A stretch of DNA of 64,000 nucleotides from Chloroflexota bacterium (GTDB lineage: Bacteria; Chloroflexota; Anaerolineae; Aggregatilineales; Phototrophicaceae): NCBI GenBank assembly GCA_020161935.1, contig JAIUNI010000015.1, positions 1 to 64,000 of the forward strand, read 5' to 3'. Below are positions 59,965 through 64,000 of the stretch, one piece after another (the stretch's first letter is position 1; every line of letters begins with the position of its first letter). The notes below the pieces were generated by a model. The model did no database searches. It saw nothing but the letters and a program-made list of their open reading frames with translations, and was not told where the DNA came from. The translations under genes were made by a program, and so were the position numbers.

Positions 59965-62187
59965 TTAATTCTCATTGGGTTGGCTGTGTCCATTCGTCCG
60001 GTGCAGACGGATGGTGACGTTTGGCGCACGCAGCGCTTGACCGACTTCGCGAACGGCGGTTTGCAAGATGTCGCTGATTTCGGTTTGCGGGGTCAGACGG
60101 GCGGCGATGGTGTTCACCACGCGCTCGCGTTCTGCCGCACGCTGGCTTTCTTGGAAGAGGCGGGCGTTATCCAAGCTGATGGCAAGGCGGTTCGCCAGTT
60201 CTTGCGCCAACTGGAGTTTGTTCTCATTCAGGTCGTTCGCCGGAATTTCCCACTCGACCGCGCCTAAGGTTTGACCCCGTAGCTGTACCGGCACGGCAAT
60301 CGGGATCGTCTGGTTGGGTGTTGGGCTGCCGACTACGATCCGGTTTTGCTGGATGGCCTGCTTGCGGAGCGCCGATAAATCGTTCGTGCTGGTGATGCCG
60401 GATTGGCTGGATAACTGGCGTTCGCGCTGGGCATAGAGGTATTCCTGCCACGCCTCAAAGGTCGATGTGCGGTTGATACGTTCGATTTCTTCCAACCGGC
60501 GTACCGACTCTTGGTACAGGCGAGCGTTTTCGATGGCGACGGCGACTTGATCCGCCATCGTTTGCAAAATCGCGACTTCATCTTTACCGAAGGTGTCGCG
60601 GATGCGGCTTTGCACATCCAACGCGCCGATGGTTTGCGTACCGATTTTCAACGGAATGGCGAGTTCAGCACGGGTGAGGGGCAGCAGGTCGTTACGCTGG
60701 TGAACTTGGCTGGTGCCGGTATCACGGGCGACAACCACCTCACCTTGCCCCGTCACCTGCCCGATGACGCTCAAGCTGCCGACCGCCAGCTTATGCCCGC
60801 GTGCCAGCATGATCTTGCCCGGTTCGCCGGTGCTGGAACGCAGCATGGCGAATTGACGGTCGCTATCTAGCAAGAAGATTTGGGCGTGGTAAATATCCGG
60901 GAATTTCTCGACGATCAATTCCACGACTTGATCGAGCAGGGTTTGAACGTCACGCTGCGAAGCCGCGAAACGACCGACTTCCTGTGTGGCGCTAATGTCA
61001 CGGGTGCGGGAAGCGATGCGGCTTTCCAATTCCTCGATCAAGCCGCGAATGTGTGACCGCATGTCCACGAACGCCGCGTTCAACATACCGATCTCATCCT
61101 GCCGTTCGCCATATTGCAGCGGGTAATTCAGGTCGCCATCAACAGCGGCTTGCATGGCTTCGCGGAGGCTAATCAGCGGCGGGATGATGATCTGGTTGGC
61201 GAGGACGATCAGCAGGCCGACGATGATGGCTAACCCTAAACCCCCGACGAATAACCGCGCCCCACCCAGATACTCTACCGTCGGGTTGGTGATGGTGCTG
61301 ACCGGTGTTTCGGTTACGAGGGCGAATAGGGTTTGATTCGGGATAATCGGGTTCGATACCGGTGCGTAAAAGCCGATCATTTCAACGGGTTGGCGTGTTC
61401 CGAATAAGTAGGCAGTTGTCGCCGTTTGTCCGGCAAGAGCGCGTTTGGTCGCTACCGAGTCGGCGAGGGCTGCGTCCGTCAGCAAGCCTTGTTCGCCGAC
61501 GACGAGCGGGTTTTGACCGGGCGTGATGAGGAAACTGTCGAATCTGCCGGATGCCGCGAGGAAGGGCAGCACCGCGATGTTTTCGTCCACCGTGCCGATA
61601 AGATGCCCGATGATCGCGTTGTTGCCATCGCGCAGGGTATGCGTAAATTCAATCGTCAGGCTGCGCCCACCGCTGACCGTAACCGTTTGGTCGATGTTAC
61701 TCTGGGAGGCGTTTTGGGCGTTGATGAAGCTCGACGTTTCGGTATCAAACCCGCGATACGACAACACCTGTTCAGTGCTTGCTTGTGCGACGATTAACCC
61801 GCGCGTGTCCACTAACCGCAGCGCCCGTAAAATGCCGCCTTCTTTCGCTTCACGCTGCATATCGCTTGAAACTTCGAGGGTTCGGTCGGTTGTTCCGCCG
61901 CCCAGCAGGAGCAGGTCAACAAATTCGCTCGTGAGTTCTTCATCCAACGTCAGGTTCACGACTGCCCGCCGCCCGTTGACGAGGTTGCGGTTGAGGGTTT
62001 CAAGCTGCGTGGTGCCGGTTTGACCAATATTGGTTTTGGTCGCGTCAAGGCTGTAAGCGCCGAAACCACTTTGAATAATGAACGCGCCGATCACCAGCGG
62101 AATAAGCGCCGCCACCGCTAAACCGAGGGTGATCTTGAGCCATAACGGCCAATTTGAAGGGCTAACGACACGCGATAAGGTATTCAT
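59965..62187 (-). CDS. Membrane GAF sensor protein without kinase domain
   Basis: A 740-residue protein with an N-terminal helix (ITLGLAVAALIPLVIGAFII, about 18-38), an outside part, a second helix near 312-333 (LFVGGLGLAIIVGLLIVLANQ) and HAMP. One full GAF domain (about 405-560, DVQTLLDQVVELIVEKF to VAVAIENARLYQ) and a shorter second GAF-like piece with LAISLDNARLFQ follow. A short end (TAVREVGQALRAPNVTIRL) resembles the ends of its neighbours. No HisKA or ATPase. It starts two bases after the gene at 62190 and ends 56 bases before the giant kinase, so it likely acts with it. Confidence 0.82.
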   Translation of the reverse strand: MNTLSRVVSPSNWPLWLKITLGLAVAALIPLVIGAFIIQSGFGAYSLDATKTNIGQTGTTQLETLNRNLVNGRRAVVNLTLDEELTSEFVDLLLLGGGTTDRTLEVSSDMQREAKEGGILRALRLVDTRGLIVAQASTEQVLSYRGFDTETSSFINAQNASQSNIDQTVTVSGGRSLTIEFTHTLRDGNNAIIGHLIGTVDENIAVLPFLAASGRFDSFLITPGQNPLVVGEQGLLTDAALADSVATKRALAGQTATTAYLFGTRQPVEMIGFYAPVSNPIIPNQTLFALVTETPVSTITNPTVEYLGGARLFVGGLGLAIIVGLLIVLANQIIIPPLISLREAMQAAVDGDLNYPLQYGERQDEIGMLNAAFVDMRSHIRGLIEELESRIASRTRDISATQEVGRFAASQRDVQTLLDQVVELIVEKFPDIYHAQIFLLDSDRQFAMLRSSTGEPGKIMLARGHKLAVGSLSVIGQVTGQGEVVVARDTGTSQVHQRNDLLPLTRAELAIPLKIGTQTIGALDVQSRIRDTFGKDEVAILQTMADQVAVAIENARLYQESVRRLEEIERINRTSTFEAWQEYLYAQRERQLSSQSGITSTNDLSALRKQAIQQNRIVVGSPTPNQTIPIAVPVQLRGQTLGAVEWEIPANDLNENKLQLAQELANRLAISLDNARLFQESQRAAERERVVNTIAARLTPQTEISDILQTAVREVGQALRAPNVTIRLHRTNGHSQPNEN

Positions 62188-62189
62188 GG

Positions 62190-63872
62190 TTACTTCTCCT
62201 GCTGCGTTTGCGCCAGCGGTTCCATCAGCGTTTCTGGCTGAATGTAGATCCGTGTGTTGACCGCGCCTAACGCATCCTTAAATTGTTCCGCCGCCATGTT
62301 CAGCACCACGCGGACATCGGTCGCGCCGATGAGTGCTGTCGCGACTTCGCTGGCTTTCCGTTCACGCAGCGCCTGTGACTGGCTTTGTTCGAACAGGCGA
62401 GTGTTTTCCAACGCCAGCGCTAAACGTTCGGCAACCGTCGTGGCGACCTCAAGCTGGTGTTTGTTCAATGGACGGTCTGCCGGAACCGCGAACGACATGG
62501 CACCGAGGTTGGTATCGCGGAATTTGATAGGGACGTTGATGATCTGTTCACCGTTCTGGGTCGTGACTTCCATCTTGCCGTTTTGCAGCGTGGACATCAA
62601 CCCACCCGGCAAATCGGTCGCCTGTACGGGTTCGACGGTTTCCGCGTCCATGTTGTAGCCGATGGCTTGCCGTCCGCGTCCGGCGATATACCCGCTCCAC
62701 ACGTCGGAAACGTTCTGGCTCTGGGTACGTGTGTAATCTTGCAACTGTGTTTGCAGGCGCTTGATGGTTTTTTCATGGTCAAGTGTCTGCATTTCCAGTT
62801 CGATCTGGTGGCGAATGTGGTGCAGCGCCACCGCGATTTGGTCGGCTAACTGCTGGAAGGTATCGAGTTCATTCTGGGTGAAGGGATGTGACCCTTGAAA
62901 GTCCAGTACGCCGAGCAGTTGTGTTCCAACAATCATTGGTGCGGCGGCGGCGTAACTGGTAGAGGCGGCCATATGGGTACGGCGGGAGGCATCGTCGCGC
63001 AGTGAGGTGGTGTGCAGGATGCGACTGCGGGCGGCCTCGGCGACAATGTTGGCTTCGATGGAGCGAATCAAGAGGCGGCGTTGTACATTGTTGGCGACGT
63101 TGGCGAGGTTGCCGTCCTCGTTGGCGAGATACAATTCGATGAAGCGTTGGTTGAAAACCCGCCGCACTTGCCCCAGCGCCATGCTGAGGACATCCGCTTC
63201 GTTACCGATGGTCGCCAGTTCCAAGCCCAGCAGGTTAATCCAGCGGCGCTGTGTATTGACATCAAATGATTCGCTGGCGATGCGTTGTAAGGTGCCGAGA
63301 AAGGCAAATAAAATCGCGAGAATAATCAGTACAGAAATCGCGATAATGGCGAAATCACTCAGCGCAAACTGGGATGGGTTATAAGTGACGGGTTGGGTGA
63401 TCGTCGTCTGAATGGCGGCTGCTAGCGCCACGACCAGCAGGATTAATGCGCTGATGACGATTAAACCCCGACGGCTCAAGAGTACGCCGGACATAATGAC
63501 CGGCACAGTCAGGAAGATGACGACACTGCTGCTGACCGTCGGCAAACCTTCGTTACCGAAGAGGATGGCGCTTAATGCGCCAAGCGTAATCGCCAGCAGC
63601 ACGATCCATGTGGCGCGGTTCAGCTTGCCACGTTGGATGAAGATGTACGAAAGCGCCGCCGCGATGATGACCACGATGGCACTGATGAGGCCGGGAATAT
63701 CAATGTTACCACTGCCGAGGCTGTCCGGTATTTGCACGAAGATCATCGTGGCAACCGTGATCAGAATGAGTGCCAGCGACAGGTACAGCAGCACCCGCGC
63801 CCGCTGGGCATCCAACGGATTGCCGTAGGTGTGGCGCAGTGTGAACAGGCGTTGGCGGATACGGGTTATCAT
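62190..63872 (-). CDS. Multi-helix membrane GAF sensor protein without kinase domain
   Basis: A 560-residue protein. The first 195 residues hold about six membrane helices (for example YLSLALILITVATMIFVQ and AIIAISVLIILAILFAFLG). GAF-type sections follow (about 225-350, ending DQIAVALHHIRHQIE; then about 390-490, ending ALALENTRLFEQ). The C-terminus VVLNMAAEQFKDALGAVNTRIYI has the same form as the end of its neighbours. Start ATG 63872 overlaps the previous gene's stop (ATGA). No catalytic domain. Confidence 0.82.
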   Translation of the reverse strand: MITRIRQRLFTLRHTYGNPLDAQRARVLLYLSLALILITVATMIFVQIPDSLGSGNIDIPGLISAIVVIIAAALSYIFIQRGKLNRATWIVLLAITLGALSAILFGNEGLPTVSSSVVIFLTVPVIMSGVLLSRRGLIVISALILLVVALAAAIQTTITQPVTYNPSQFALSDFAIIAISVLIILAILFAFLGTLQRIASESFDVNTQRRWINLLGLELATIGNEADVLSMALGQVRRVFNQRFIELYLANEDGNLANVANNVQRRLLIRSIEANIVAEAARSRILHTTSLRDDASRRTHMAASTSYAAAAPMIVGTQLLGVLDFQGSHPFTQNELDTFQQLADQIAVALHHIRHQIELEMQTLDHEKTIKRLQTQLQDYTRTQSQNVSDVWSGYIAGRGRQAIGYNMDAETVEPVQATDLPGGLMSTLQNGKMEVTTQNGEQIINVPIKFRDTNLGAMSFAVPADRPLNKHQLEVATTVAERLALALENTRLFEQSQSQALRERKASEVATALIGATDVRVVLNMAAEQFKDALGAVNTRIYIQPETLMEPLAQTQQEK

Positions 63873-64000
63873 GCGTGGGACTCTCCATTCGGGCTGGCAG
63901 TGACCGGCGCAGCACCGAGGCGGATGCTGCTGTGGGTTGCGCCCAATGACTCGCTCAGTTCTTGTAGGGTGATGCGGAGGAGTTCATCGACATTGTTCAC
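63869..64000 (-). CDS. Partial gene: C-terminal end of an upstream GAF-type sensor
   Basis: The 43 residues visible read NNVDELLRITLQELSESLGATHSSIRLG and end SHA with TGA. They match in form the ends of the next two genes. The stop overlaps the next ATG, so it belongs to the same operon. The rest lies beyond the window's right edge. Confidence 0.7.
   Translation of the reverse strand: MNNVDELLRITLQELSESLGATHSSIRLGAAPVTASPNGESHA

Overview
The window looks like a chromosomal segment of a GC-rich, diderm-free filamentous-type bacterium, most plausibly a Chloroflexota (Anaerolineae-like) genome. This is inference: the signs are very long GAF-domain sensor proteins, Tat-exported ferritin-like proteins, FAS1 proteins, an archaeal-type phosphoglycerate mutase, a V4R protein with small STAS-like paralogues, and stand-alone TPR proteins. 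No rRNA, tRNA or CRISPR array was recognised.

Layout. 1-977: inverted copy of a large modular non-coding repeat (R1). 978-10324: metabolic and transport genes (RraA-like aldolase, S9 peptidase, lone peptide-type binding protein, DUF3052, ApgM, large membrane protein). 10325-11200: second repeat copy (R2), followed by an AT-rich GIY-YIG gene. 12558-14687: three small paralogous STAS-like proteins around a V4R-domain protein. 14873-18255: AlkZ-like protein, TIR-TPR protein, and an antitoxin/PIN-toxin pair. 18524-21423: FabF, thioesterase, HIT protein, membrane protein and a very small secreted protein. 21654-35092: TPR histidine kinase, cysteine-less FmdB homologue, MBL protein, SPFH protein, orphan ABC ATPase, FAD oxidoreductase, RDD protein, lipoprotein, and an mhqR/mhqD/mhqO-like quinone-response locus with overlapping divergent promoters. 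35093-36158: third repeat copy (R3), followed by an AT-rich two-gene cassette of unknown function (36159-37781). 38085-43828: HtpG, Uma2, hicB with a frameshifted hicA, a DUF6882-like protein, SurE and a ParB-like protein. 44018-51618: methyltransferase, two tandem Tat-signal ferritin-like proteins directly before tatA/tatB-like/tatC, a double FAS1 protein, a structured-looking leader and an RmlC-like epimerase. 51710-64000: an operon on the minus strand of at least four GAF-rich sensor genes ending in a 2732-residue hybrid histidine kinase.

How parts fit. The Tat genes sit beside two of their probable substrates. The MarR regulator, hydrolase and ring-cleaving dioxygenase form one detoxification response. 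The GAF operon probably forms one signalling assembly, because only its last gene visible here carries kinase and receiver domains. Three features repeat across the window: heptamer-rich modular elements R1-R3, a roughly 139-bp MITE-like element whose ends overlap gene stop codons, and short palindromes around TAGGGAC. The R2 and R3 elements each abut AT-rich, probably imported genes, which suggests they mark insertion sites.
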